Source: Aaosphaeria pasadenensis (lineage: Eukaryota > Ascomycota > Dothideomycetes > Pleosporales). From it: 64,000 bases of DNA. The stretch covers positions 1,302,001 to 1,366,000 of the forward strand of contig JAKLMB010000001.1 in assembly GCA_022813625.1 (NCBI GenBank), written 5' to 3'. The notes under the pieces are model-generated. The model was not told the DNA's origin. It did no database searches and saw only the letters and a program-made list of their open reading frames with translations. Shown one piece after another: positions 20,182 through 31,545 of this stretch (position 1 is its first letter; every line of letters begins with the position of its first letter). The translations under genes were made by a program, and so were the position numbers.

Positions 20182-22995
20182 TCAGATCTTGGTCAAATCC
20201 AAAGGATAAAGATTCCCCATCAGCCGACTCCAATGCTCCTCCATCGGCAGGTAACCACTTGCGAACTGAAAGAGCTGCCCAGCTACACATGCTTTATGGA
20301 GTTCGAGTGGATTTGCAGACTTGAGAACCGTGTTGTAAATTTCCATTAGTGTGCACATTTCTTCAAAAGTGCGGCAGTTCGTGAATCCGTAGTCAATGAT
20401 GACTGATGGAAACGGCGGATGGTCAATCGGATTTCTGATCTCAAGAAACTGCTTGAGATCCCATACGGATGGGCGGGGACCATTTGGACCTAAGGACAGA
20501 AACTCTTCCAGAAATGGCAGCGAGGATCGTAGGTGTCTCAACCCTTTAAGATCCATGAGTTGGATGAGTGTTCCGGCTTCATACGCTTTCCAGAACTCTG
20601 TGAATGTAGCAAGCGGATCGGCTCCTCTTAACTGTTCATAAAACTTGTACAAGAAAGTATCATCGCTTTTTGTGAGTAGGAGCTGGTAAATTCGTAATAG
20701 GAGACCTTCTTCTCCCTTTCCACGGCAGGTTACGAAACCGAAGGTATACCAGTTTCTTTCTATCTCATTGGGGGTGCACCGGTGGAGGGTCTGCGCCAGC
20801 ATGTTGTAACTATCTCTCTTTGCTTCTGGCCTCAGATTCCTTGCCTCTTTGTTGTAATCGGCAATATCTAGGTATGATCTAGCCTGGTCGTAGAACGTTT
20901 TTATTAGCCTTTGTTCTGCTTCATGTTTGGTCGCTGGGCGTTCAAGGATATGGGTATTTTTCAAAAACCAAGGAAAGTATCCTCCGCGGGATTGTCCCGG
21001 AATATTGAGATAGAATTCTTTAATCTTCTCCGTCAGAATTCCTGCGGTGCGCCATTTGTGTACCTCTTCCGCTGAGACCTGTCCAGAGAGGTAAAGACCT
21101 TGGTAGAGACCCAAGAGATAAGTTTTATCGATTCCAACAAGTGCGTCAAACCCAAAGTCCTCGAGAACTTCGTCCTCCGGAGGCATGCGATCCTCCGCCA
21201 GTGATTTCCACAGATAGTCGGCGGAGGTCAGTGGTCGTTCTGAGCACGTGAACAGATGTCTATGAAATCTTTTCTGCTGGCAGGCATTGCTGCAAAAAAA
21301 GTCCCGATTGCAAAGACTGCACCGTCTCGTTGTCGGTTTGTCACATATGGCACAACTGTGTTTCAGCTCAATGCCTTCCGGCTTCGAACATGGCTGCGTG
21401 ACGGAGCCATGTATTTTCTCTATTTGCCTGTTGATTTTCAGCGCGAACGATTTCGGAAAGACCAAGTTGAAAAGGCCGAAGATAATGAAGATCACTACCC
21501 CTTTGAACATTGCTGCAACTCTGTTGAGTCCTGCCTTGATCCTGAGGCGTCCAAGCCCCAACTCTTCACTTGAGTCTTGCTCCTGTCGAACGCTGAAGTC
21601 ACTGTTTTTGCCAACAACCGAGGTTCTCTCCAACGGAAGATAGTTTTCAACTGATGCCGTTAGTTGGTTCTGGACCTCAATTAGTATCGACACGAGTGCC
21701 TTGGCCGTCCTATCTGCCCGGCCAGGCAGGAGTTGATTGACAATTGGCACGGTCCATGGCCTGAAAAGGCGGCCGTGGCACCCTCTCGTGGTGAAACGCC
21801 CGTACGACTGTAGGAAATTATGACACATGAAGCAGCTGAGCTTACTACACCCGATGTATGGAAACGGGTTGAGCGCAGATGAAGCCCTAGAATTCAGGAA
21901 CATCAGCATCTGCACCTCGCAATGGATGTTGGGGCGCTGATTTTGTCGTTTAGTGAATTCACGTTTCGCCCTCTCGACCGTCCATTTCTGACATAAGACA
22001 GCTTTTGTCGTAGCAGGATTCAGAGTCAACTGAAGAAGACCAAAGGTTTGGCTCAAACTCAGCGGGCATCGAGACATATGTGAAGGCACGACCGGACGTG
22101 GAACCAAGATGAGTGAGACTTGTGCGAAACTTGGGAGTGCAAGAGCGATGTCCTTGAAAGTCTGGAATGCAACTCTGAGACGGGCAAGCGAACAGATGGT
22201 GAACCACAACTTCTTCGACTTAGACGTTGCACTGGGAGAGCTGTGGAGTATCTTTTCAATGTTTTTCGTCTGGCGCAAATCGTAGCATGCGATAGCAAGT
22301 TTTGCGTGCCTGTCATGGACATGATTATTGTTGGAAGTGTGATTGAAGAGAATGCCTCGCAGGCAAGACAGGGCTGCATCAAGTGCCATGGTATCGTTCT
22401 GAGTGCAAGTGGCCTCATATGCTTTGAAACTTGCCCTCAGTGCAGGAATGTGGTATTCTGCAATCCGGTTCCGATGATACGAAATCATTTCTTCCCACAG
22501 CAACGTTTGTTGATCACCTGGAGACAGCTTAACTTAATTTACGGATCTCAATGACCTTACGCAGAACGTACCTTCATCAACAGATAGCGAACTTAAGAGT
22601 TCCCCAATTCTATCAAACACAGGCTGGTCAATCTCCGAAAAGCCATCATTGCGAGCAATCCAGATAGCGACACTGCCTTCAGCCTCCTCCAATACGGAGC
22701 AGGCAACTCCCGTTCCTCCTTTCTTATTCGCTGCAAACTCGGACAAAGAGTCAAGGAACTTCTTTTTCAACCTCTCGTGCCCTGAGCCTGATAGGAACCG
22801 GGCAACGTCAGTGCCTCCCATGCTGGGCGCATATCCGTCTTCATTGCCATTGTAAGTCCAATCTTCTTCAAGCGCTACGCTAGACAATGAAGCCGGTTCG
22901 GCTTGTCCGCTATTCCGAAGTGAGAGGAGATTCGCAAGAGAGTGGAAGTGTGTCCAGTCTAAACCGGAGGAGCACCAGTTGAAAGTTTCACTCAT
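20182..22995 (-). CDS. OTT_1508-like deaminase domain protein with C-terminal MYND finger
   Basis: Exon 1 22995-22572 and exon 2 22517-20182 (54-bp GTACGT..CAG intron, phase 1) give 919 aa. The middle holds a cytidine-deaminase-like core of the OTT_1508 family: HCEVQ (His 340, Glu 342) followed by IGCSKLSCFMC (Cys 370 and 373 as the CxxC pair), GRF and RGCHGRLFRPW. The usual second residue of H-A-E is Cys here. A hydrophobic stretch (FKGVVIFIIFGLFNLVF, about 479-496) could be a membrane helix. A full MYND finger spans 530-566 (CAICDKP, CSLCNRDFFCSNAC, H-x3-H-x3-C). The last ~350 residues are helical and unassigned. Deaminase activity and target are inferred only from the family; fungal members are uncharacterised as far as I know. 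Confidence 0.82.
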
Positions 22996-24377
22996 TATGA
23001 GAGCACAAATAGTAGAAATACTATAAACACATTGTTAGTAGAAATTGCGCAGGGAAAATCGTTTCACGCTTCTTACAAGGCAGCATTCGTTCACGAAAGT
23101 TTTCAAACAAGAAGAAAAGCTTCTCTTCGAAGTGTGTGGTTGGGGTCGTAATTTCAACGAATAGACCGGGAAGTAGTTGATATATGACTTTCGCAGTGCG
23201 GGGCAGCCTCCAAGGGATTATAGGAATTCTGTTCAGGCAGCAATGAATAAATCGGAGAAAACATTTCTGTAGGCGACGCGTCTACGCTGAGATGGTTGCT
23301 TTGTGTCACCCAATCAAGGATTGAGTTACACAGACATAGAAATGCGAGATTTCGATAGAACTAAGAGACGAACCAGTCACTGACATATGACTCTATCCCA
23401 AAAATGAAGGTCTTCCCCTTAGTATATTGAATACAATCTTCTCCCTATAACCAGTCCGTACGGTGGATCAAGATCTCCCAAAGCACGGAGAAGCGCAACC
23501 GTCTTTGCATTCGTTGTCACATTTCTCCACTGCAGAACAGTGAGCCATAACTTCAGGGCCATTGAACCTCCTACCCAGCTACCAACAATGCCACTCCTTA
23601 AAATTCCCACCGAGCAACCTGGTATTCGCAACCGCAACATGGGCGTCCCCTTCCCCTTTACCAAGCCTAATCTTTCGTACTAGCGAATGCGAGTACGAGC
23701 TGGACTCAGTGGCAGGAGTTGCGTGCCATGGACGATGTGAAGAAGCCTGTAGTACGAGAAGTGAGTGTGATATCTCGTCATATCTGATGCCTGTTCCTAG
23801 TCAGCGTGGAATATAACATCTCTCCCAAAGCCAGGGTTCTTTATTTCTCACGCAGACAACTATCACGTTTCGACACTTGAGCTGACAAAGACATCACGAT
23901 GAACAAAGGCCGCTGGCACACACAATCACAGAACAATAACATCAAAGAAAGCCAGATAGGGCAGATTTGAATAAAGGAATAATATTGGGTCGTTAGTCTA
24001 ATGCAAATGCAGAGACTTTCCGTCGAGGCGAGCTCAATGTGTAGGACATTGTGCAGCACCGGGGAACATGTGGGTATTGATATTGAGAGACGTGGGGGGC
24101 CATTGGGTATTATGAAAATCATTTGTCTAGTAGATCGCTAGGAGCCGGCGGAAAAAGCAAGAAAGGAGAGGGGCCAGAGCCGGTAAATATGGTCGTTTTC
24201 CTCGAAGGTTTCGTCGTACTCTTCCTACGTCGGAAAGTGGTTATGTTATACTCGATGCCATCGGTATGGATGACTTCGTGTTCATACTGCATATGTTCCT
24301 GTCAGCGCAAAGAAATCGTCACGAGTGCTTTGCGGGTAGATAGGGAGATATGGGTTGAGATGGCTCAGTGCTTGGGT
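22996..24377. other. gene-free stretch
   Basis: About 1.4 kb. An 81-codon minus-strand ORF at 23419-23664 has no recognisable feature. The plus-strand ORF at 24123-24824 overlaps the MARVEL gene in antisense and is a shadow. Nothing else seen. Confidence 0.4.
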
Positions 24378-24920
24378 TTAGACGTGGGAAGGAGCACGGC
24401 TGGTGTGTTGGGTTCGTGCCTTGTGAGCCTTGAGGAACGTGAAGGTGCCCCAAGCGGCAGTGAACATCCAGAGAAGCATGTTGACGAGGTCGACCCAAAC
24501 CGCGTTCTTCATGCGGATGATGCCCTTGTTGCCCTCGGGGTCCTCGTTGATGTACATCTTCCCGAAGATGCCGAAGAGAACGAGGTAGAAGAACCAGGTA
24601 AGGTGATCAATGGCGCAGAAGAACCAGTGCTTAACAATGGCGAGGACGATAGCGAAAAGGGCGCTCCAGGTTCCGATCGCGACGGCGTATGCCCACTTGG
24701 CATCGATGTATTTGCCCGCTCTACGGGCGCGGTCGAGATCCTGTGCGTAGAGACCGATGACGGCGACACCGAGTGCGAACTGGATGAGGCGAATGAAGAT
24801 GCGCAAAATGAGGGTTGGGGTTAAGGATGCTCGTGCTTCATTCTTAATGCCTTCTTTCTCCCCTCTCATAGAGCCGAGGAGCTTACCACCAAGGAACCTC
24901 ATGACGAAAGGAACTACCAT
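24378..24920 (-). CDS. MARVEL-domain four-helix membrane protein
   Basis: Single exon of 180 aa from the ATG at 24920 (MVVPFVMRFLGG). The same frame runs open upstream, but that extension is low-complexity leader sequence. Four hydrophobic helices are visible: RLIQFALGVAVIGLYA, YAVAIGTWSALFAIVLAIV, LTWFFYLVLFGIFGKMY and VDLVNMLLWMFTAAWG. This spacing and the IRLIQFALG opening are typical of fungal MARVEL proteins, which are thought to work in membrane apposition and vesicle traffic. The C-terminal tail is short and hydrophilic. The exact role is unknown. Confidence 0.8.
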   Translation of the reverse strand: MVVPFVMRFLGGKLLGSMRGEKEGIKNEARASLTPTLILRIFIRLIQFALGVAVIGLYAQDLDRARRAGKYIDAKWAYAVAIGTWSALFAIVLAIVKHWFFCAIDHLTWFFYLVLFGIFGKMYINEDPEGNKGIIRMKNAVWVDLVNMLLWMFTAAWGTFTFLKAHKARTQHTSRAPSHV

Positions 24921-26335
24921 TGTTAGTCTATGGGGTTCTCTTGCAGATGTTGCGCGGGTTGCGTACGTTGGGAGTTGGGAAGCGTTGAGAAAGCTGGTGC
25001 TGGTGCTGGTGATTATAGGTTCGGGTTGCCGTTTTAGGGACGCGAAGTGGAAATGGGTATAATCGTGGTGGTCGGTCGAGGAGAGGAAGTAAGTTGGAGA
25101 AAGACGGCGGTGTTCAGTGGGTGTGATAAAATAGTTTGTCGACTGGAGAATAGAACAATATGTTTGTCCAAACAGAGTTGACAACAATAGTCTTATTGTA
25201 GAGCGCAGGGTTGAATGAGATTTTATTGTGACGCTGGGAGTTGGATCGAAGTGCAGGTGAAGTGCGCAAGATAAAGTGCCGTGCAGGGGTTATTGGAAGG
25301 TATGACGATGACGCTATTACTTTGTAGATGTGGTCGAGGCTGCCAGGCTTGTTTGAATGACCACGGGGCTATTTCTTGCTCGCTTGCTTGCTTGTATCGT
25401 AAAAGGAGAAGTGATCTACAAGCAGGGGTGGGGGAGAGGTCGAGGAAGAGTGAACCAATAAATGACAAAGGTGGCTTGCACGAAGGGATAGCAAGAATTT
25501 ACGGTTGAACGTTTGATGATGAAGAATGTTGGGAAAATGGAAGTAAAAGAAACGTCGACTGTCAAAGCCGTTGGGAAAGAAAGAGAGGGAAACGAGAAAA
25601 GGAAGAGGAAAAAGGTAGTTGGGGGTAGGTCTACTGTGAATGATTGAATGAAAGAGAAGAAAGAGAGAGGGATATTCAATGCCTCTTATATTAGTACTCC
25701 GATAGATGGATGGTGATTCATATTCATAGATGAGTCTGGAGTGTATCAGCGTACTGTATGAGTGAATGACTTGTTTGGGTGTAACGACATACACAGAGAG
25801 ACAGAGAGAGTGAGGGTTGTCCCACGATGATTGGACAGAATGGACGAATGACCTGATTGGGCGGAATGGATGATTGGCGCGTGTGGGAGTCATTTCCCTC
25901 CAATCATTCCATCTCCTTGGCACTCGTCATTGGCGCCCGTCTATCATGTCAGAGGCCTCATTGGCCTACAGCTCTTCAGCTTCAAACACGGTCACCATTA
26001 TTTTTGTCGCGTTTCATCTGTTACTACCCTCTTACTATGGTCATGGGCGCAAACACGGAACATAGCCGTCCATCGACTCCCTAGATCTTCATCTCGTGGT
26101 CGACATAGGCCGCGTGCAATCTCCTTCTGTGTAAGTCTTGGTGGGGAATGCAGGCACTCGTACCCAGTAGACGCGCGAGTTGGAACCGCTATCGACACTC
26201 GGACATTTCATGTGATGGAGACCTATTTTCGAACTTCAACGTTTCTCATTCTTTTAGGTCATGTACTCTTGGTCTGGCTGGTCTGGTCCACAATTCGCGT
26301 AACATGAGATCCGAAATCCCGAATTGAGGCTCCCT
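24921..26335. other. gene-free stretch upstream of the MARVEL gene
   Basis: About 1.4 kb. It holds A/G-rich low-complexity sequence between 25500 and 25680 and CT/GA microsatellite-like runs near 25790-25815. The ORFs here (25369-25923 minus, 25870-26307 plus) are compositionally skewed leader sequence and not convincing genes. Confidence 0.4.
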
Positions 26336-27354
26336 CTATGGAGAAGAGTACTTGTACCCATACTGCTTCTTCGCTGCAGCGACCTGATCCTTCAACGTCT
26401 GTTCCTTGTCTGCGAACTCCTTGTCGTCCTTGAGCCGCTGCAGGTACGAGTCGTTTCCGAACGGTCCCTTCGCCGGAACTGCAAGTCCCTTCTGCACCGC
26501 CGGGCGTTCCGAGATGCGCTTCCACCACGCCTCCACATTGGGGAAATCGCTAATCTCAACACCAGAGAACCTCAAAGCATTCACCCAGCCAAACGAGGCA
26601 ATGTCCGCAATGCTGTACTTGTTTCCGACCAAGTAATCGGTGTCTTTGAGGTGGTTATCCAGGATGCCCACCAAGCGCTCGGTCTCGCCCGTGTATCGTT
26701 GCATGCCGTACGCGATGCGCTCAGGCGCAAATCTCTGTGCTCCTTGTCAGCCTCAATGATCTTTTCGGTGCGGTGGAGTAGAACAAACGTTGAAGTGGTT
26801 GGCTTGGCCTTGCATGGGACTGTCCACAGTTAGTCGTTGTTCTTCAACATCCAATGGCTCCGAATAGCCCTACCCAAGACCGCCGTGCTGCCAGGCCATC
26901 CATTGTTCCGCGCGTGATGCGTCCAATGGATCGCTGAAGCTAAATTTATGGTCGGGGTCGTAGTGGCGGGTGAGGTAGGTGAGGATGGCTAAGAGTGATT
27001 AGCTGCATGATTATCATTGCTATGATTTCGAAGGGTAACTCACCAAGGCCCTCCTGCACGGCGAAGCCGCCCTGGTCGTGGTCCACGATGACCGGAATGC
27101 GACCGTTTGGACCAAGCTTGGTGAACCAGGGTTCCTTCTGGATGTTCTGGCTAATATTGATTCCTTGCCATGTGTAGTCCTAAGCTCTCGTCAGTGCCAT
27201 GCGCAATCACTCATCAAGCAGTCCGGTTCACCTTTCCGTATGCCTCCTTCAGCTCCTCCAAGATGATAGAAGCTTTGACGCCATTGGGTGTACCCCAGGT
27301 AAGGAGCTCGATACCCTTGTTAGCCTTGAGGCCTGTAGGTCGTTCGCCGGACAT
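26336..27354 (-). CDS. glutathione S-transferase, Ure2-like
   Basis: Conjugates glutathione to electrophiles or reduces disulfides. Five exons (27354-27232, 27179-27044, 26988-26874, 26819-26789, 26734-26336) with four introns of 52-55 bp give 267 aa. All phases agree and the joined protein follows the family without a gap: GIELLTWGTPNGVKASIIL, then FTKLGPNGRIPVIVDHD (cis-Pro and glutathione contacts), QEGLAILTYL, and the helical domain with QWMAWQHGGLG, QGQANHF and ISDFPNVEAWW. The donor GTTTGT of the fourth intron is weak but keeps the frame. An in-frame ATG at 27483 would add 43 residues rich in Arg, Ser and Leu, which look like a mitochondrial presequence. Both starts may be used. Confidence 0.9.
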
Positions 27355-28745
27355 GTCGGAATCGTTTTGTAGACGGAAGGGAGTAGTATGGAAAGGGGAG
27401 CTCAGAAAGGGTGTGATGATACGTGGTGTGGTTCGTGAAGTGTGCTGGAGCTGTAGGCGGGGGAAAAGACGCAACAACGACATGGGGAGAAGCTTTAAAA
27501 TGACACAAGAGGGGGGCTTTATGAAGTGCTTGCTCCCTCTCTGCAGTGCAAGCAATCCCCCGCCGTACTCTACAGTACAGTCTGCACAGAGGGGAGCACT
27601 GTGAGACCCTTAAATTGATGCTTAGCAATCGTCGACGTCACGCTAGCCCCGCGTACCTGCCCCGGGTATTTCTGTCAGCGGTCAGTTCGTCCGTCCATAG
27701 CGTCTCCATGTCTTTTGTCTATCTCTATCTAGGTGCAGTATCTGTCAGGAACGCGGGACTCGGCGAGAACTAAACGCGCGAGATGAGAAATGCATGCGTG
27801 GAAGTTACGAGTAACTAGTGATCGCGCTTGGAAAGCAACGAGTGCCTCCGTTACTGGCAGCAGTCAATAACCCTGCAGTTGGTGCTGGCAATACACACTA
27901 GACCCGTTTTGGACAAGCTTTCAGAGCGGGGCATGGACAAGCAACCCACGACCACCCACCTGCCTCGTACATACTTTGTACATCAATCCATTTCCTTCGA
28001 CTCCGTCAAGCACCAGACCCAGACCTCATCGTCTCTTCATTCTACATGAACAGTCCTTCCATGTCATTGCCCTCACGTCTGTATTCATCTGGACTATTTA
28101 ACGTCCTCGCTTCACGTTACTTCAACTCCTAGAATGCGATGCCATCTACCCTGACAGCTGACATTGACCCTGACCATTGAAGAGGGAGACAGCAGCACAT
28201 CGTAGATAAGGTGTAAAGCTCCCCACTTCTGAGCGCTGTAACATGAATTGTCAAAATATTCACTTGTCATATTACACGCTCACGTCGACCCATTCATGCG
28301 CCATGTTCAGGAACTGCAACCAATCACAGGAATATGCAGACCCCATGCACGATTCTCAGCCTCGTTATGCGCTGGCTATCACCCCTTGACAATGTCTTCT
28401 ACCTCTGACTACCAGTCGTCCCACTCGGACGTCTCTCGACGAATGCCTCTTGTCACCAGTGTTATGATTCTGCAGTGACCACTCCTCAGTGTTGACTTTA
28501 CCAGCAGAGCGGTACGGATGCAAGGTACCAATAGCCGTGGCCTACAGTCATACTTGCTATAGCACTATAGCGACTGACCCATCAGATACTCTGCAGTAGC
28601 TCATCGACCGAGTTTCGAGAATTGATCCCATAGGATCAGGCGGCTTTCGCCTCACCGTCCTTACGTCGTTCCTCGTCTGCATCGGTAGCGCTCCGATTCC
28701 GATTCCAGCTCAGTCTCTCGTTCATTCTCCCGTGTTAGTCTCGCA
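27355..28745. other. gene-free stretch between GST and kinase
   Basis: About 1.4 kb between divergent genes. The first ~130 bp may code for the longer GST N-terminus. Direct CAxTGACC-type repeats occur near 28150-28175 but nothing can be named. No supported gene. Confidence 0.4.
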
Positions 28746-30919
28746 ATGGGTTCGAAGGTGCTAGCCATTCGGGAGGGGCAAGATGTATATGTTGAAGAAG
28801 ATGAAAAGTTACCATACAGATTGGTCAAAAATCTCGGACATGGGCACAGCGCCAACGTGGAGATGGTAGAGGACATATACACAGGTCGTGTCTTTGCACG
28901 CAAAGTATTCCGCATACACAGGACTCGTGATCAGAGAAGGGCAATATTCGACAACGAAATCAAAATCATCCGTCGACTGAAGAATCATCGTCATATTATA
29001 CGTGTCTTTGCGACCTACGTTGCGAAGAAGGAAGTCGGATTGATTTTGAGCCCGGTGGCGGACGGAGGAGATCTCGAATCGTTTCTGAACGATTTCACGG
29101 TGGGGCAGATAGCTAGAAAGGGCACGACCGAAAGACGTCTGGTGCGAACCTCTTTCGGATGTCTCGCTGCCGGTCTGGCTTTCATGCACCAACAAAAGAT
29201 CCGACATAAAGATATCAAGCCTCGGAACATTCTCATTCATCGAGGAACGATGATCTACACCGATTTCGGCTATTCCTTTGACTACAGTCTGCCCGATGGG
29301 AGAAGCACCACTACCGGACGCCCAGACACATTCACTCGAAAGTACTGTGCACCTGAGGTGGTAGATTGGGAACCTCGAAACTCCAAATCCGACGTATTCT
29401 CACTAGGTTGCGTGTTTCTGGAGATGCTTGCCGTTCTCGACGCCCGCGCAACGCTTCCTCACGGCGATCAGCCGTATAGTGCAGTGGAGGAGGCTATCAA
29501 AAGCTTGTTCGAGACCCTAGAAGAACGTCATTCCCGTGGTAAAGTTGGGTCACATAGTACAGTGACCCGTCTAGGGAGTGTAATCTATAAAATGCTGTCA
29601 TTTGACCCAACTCAGAGGCCAACAGCATCCTTCATCACGACCCACATACGAAAGCAGAGCCCAACTCACTTTTTCTGTAAGGACTGCTCGGATGAATCTG
29701 GAAAGCTGGATCCAAATCCTTCAAATGGGGATCGCCGCAATCTAAAGACAGTAAAATCTAACAGAACTACCTCCGCCCGGCCCCGAAATTTGCGCCAGGC
29801 CTCAACAGACAGCACCCAGTCCAAAGAATACAGTTGTTGTGATTCAACCATTGTACCTAGTATGTTCTGAATAGTTGTCCTCGACACGTCAATCCAGTAC
29901 TAACGTGAATAGAATCTGGTCCCCGCTCGAGAAGATGCAGCCATTGCAAACTATGGCAGCATGCCAATTGCATCGTCGTGGCGTACAATCTCTTCCGGCG
30001 TTATAACGATGATGAGTATCTGTGCGACAGATGCATCTCCCAATTACTCATTCAAAGACCACTTCCACCAAATTCCACTCCGTACGGTGTCATGGCTGCG
30101 GCGCCTCCCTATTTTGGAGTGCAATCTCCAAATTCGGTACACCCAGGTATGGCCGATAGACGTCTTGAATCCTTCAACAAACAGGCAGTTCCCACGCCAC
30201 CGCTCCTTCTTAGACGACGGGGAAGTATTGGACAATCTCCTCCTTTCGTATACACGAAGCCCGCGACTGGTACAGACTCACCATGGGACAATGCACGAAA
30301 ATCTAGGCCACTACTGCTCGAGGCGCCGTCTCCCAGATTAAAGAGTGGCATTACCAGGCCATCCCTGCAGAGGGCACAGTCGTTCGGATCGGATAGCGCT
30401 CCCATGCCACCGTCTTCTGGAATGACGAAACTTGACAGACGACCTGAAAGAAGCCTTGCGCAGAGGTCCGCTGCAAATCGATCATTGCCAGAGGATTCCG
30501 AACCCTCTCGCTTTTCCATTACTATAAGACCAGGCGATTTGCAAGCGGAATCGAGCTGGGATGAAGAATCGGAGGATGATGAATTGGAGAGTGATGAATC
30601 AGAGGATGAATATGAAAGTGATACACCTTTCGGCGAACCATATACACCATATGAAGAGCTACCAATGTCCTCCACAAGGGCTCGAACGTTCGGTGACGAT
30701 AGATTCAAGCGACCCGATCATGCCGAGGTTGCTACCAGCAACCAGAATAGAACACCGACCACATATCATCATCTTACTGGAAATGGTACTCTATCCCTAC
30801 GTAATTCAGGGTTAGGAGGAGGTCGAATCGTGATCGACGAGGGGACGAACGGGACTTCGATCAGAGTGTTTGGTATGGAGCAAGATGATGAGAAACTCCC
30901 GAGACAGCGAAGGCCTTAG
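28746..30919 (+). CDS. protein kinase with C-terminal PHD-like zinc finger
   Basis: Exon 1 28746-29859 and exon 2 29913-30919 (53-bp GTATGT..TAG intron with TACTAAC branch site, phase 1) give 706 aa. The kinase domain (about residues 25-310) has the Gly loop LGHGHSANV, Lys 53 in ARKVF, HKDIKPRN (Asp 156, Asn 161), DFG at 173-175 and CAPE at 201-204. It should be active; HKD replaces HRD. The splice joins SCCDSTIVP to KSGPRSRRC and completes a PHD-like finger: CxxCxxWxHxxC at 380-391 and CxxC at 409-412. The first Cys pair appears as adjacent Cys 364-365. The last ~290 residues are Pro/Ser-rich with an acidic patch (EESEDDELESDESEDE). Partner and substrate unknown; nuclear location is plausible from the PHD-like finger. 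Confidence 0.83.
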
Positions 30920-31545
30920 GTGTCACGATATCTCGCGGATACATAAAGAGGTAGCGATTATAAAACCCATCTAGAAATTCCGCGAATGAGCCAATCGCAG
31001 TACTAATGAATGCTATGGCTTCTATCTCTTTTCAGCCCTGTTTGCTCACTTTCTTGTTTTCACTTACAATACTCTCATTCGTCTTCATCTCGGTGCTCTC
31101 TATTATCACAGCGACTCAAAATATTCGTATAAAACTCTTTACTACAATGAAATATTACGACAATCCTTCTTCCATAGTTTTTAGTCTTGTCAACTTTTAC
31201 AAACTATTCTACAGGTTCGTATCTCGACTATTCTTGGTAGGAAAACAGTTACTTGCAAGCTACGAAGTGGGGAATATAGCTGGGTCTTTTATATTCGAGA
31301 TATTTTGTTCTCTTCGGGCACAATATGGTTACCTTCGGTACTCTACCCTGTATAAAGCGTAAAGCAACAAATGTCAGTTCACTGGTTTACCTTCAAATCC
31401 AAGGGCGGAACATGATTTCAAGCTATGGAAGGGCAACACTAAGTTAAAAAAAAAAGTAGAGATCCCACCCAGTCTAAATTAGACTATATTATAATTATAT
31501 CCAGAACACACCGCGAACCGTTCCATTGCTAATCCAACAACGCCA
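30920..31545. other. AT-rich intergenic region between convergent genes
   Basis: About 0.6 kb of AT-rich sequence. A hydrophobic 118-codon ORF (31006-31362) reflects AT-rich codons and is not convincing. A poly-A run lies at about 31445-31454. Confidence 0.4.

Noticed and set aside
24123..24824. 233-codon plus-strand ORF
   Set aside because: Antisense shadow of the MARVEL gene in its overlapping half; low complexity elsewhere.
25369..25923. 184-codon minus-strand ORF
   Set aside because: Ser/Phe/Pro-rich product of a pyrimidine-rich leader; no domain.
31006..31362. Hydrophobic 118-codon ORF that could be read as a membrane protein
   Set aside because: The hydrophobicity follows from AT-rich DNA; no homology and it sits between two 3' ends.
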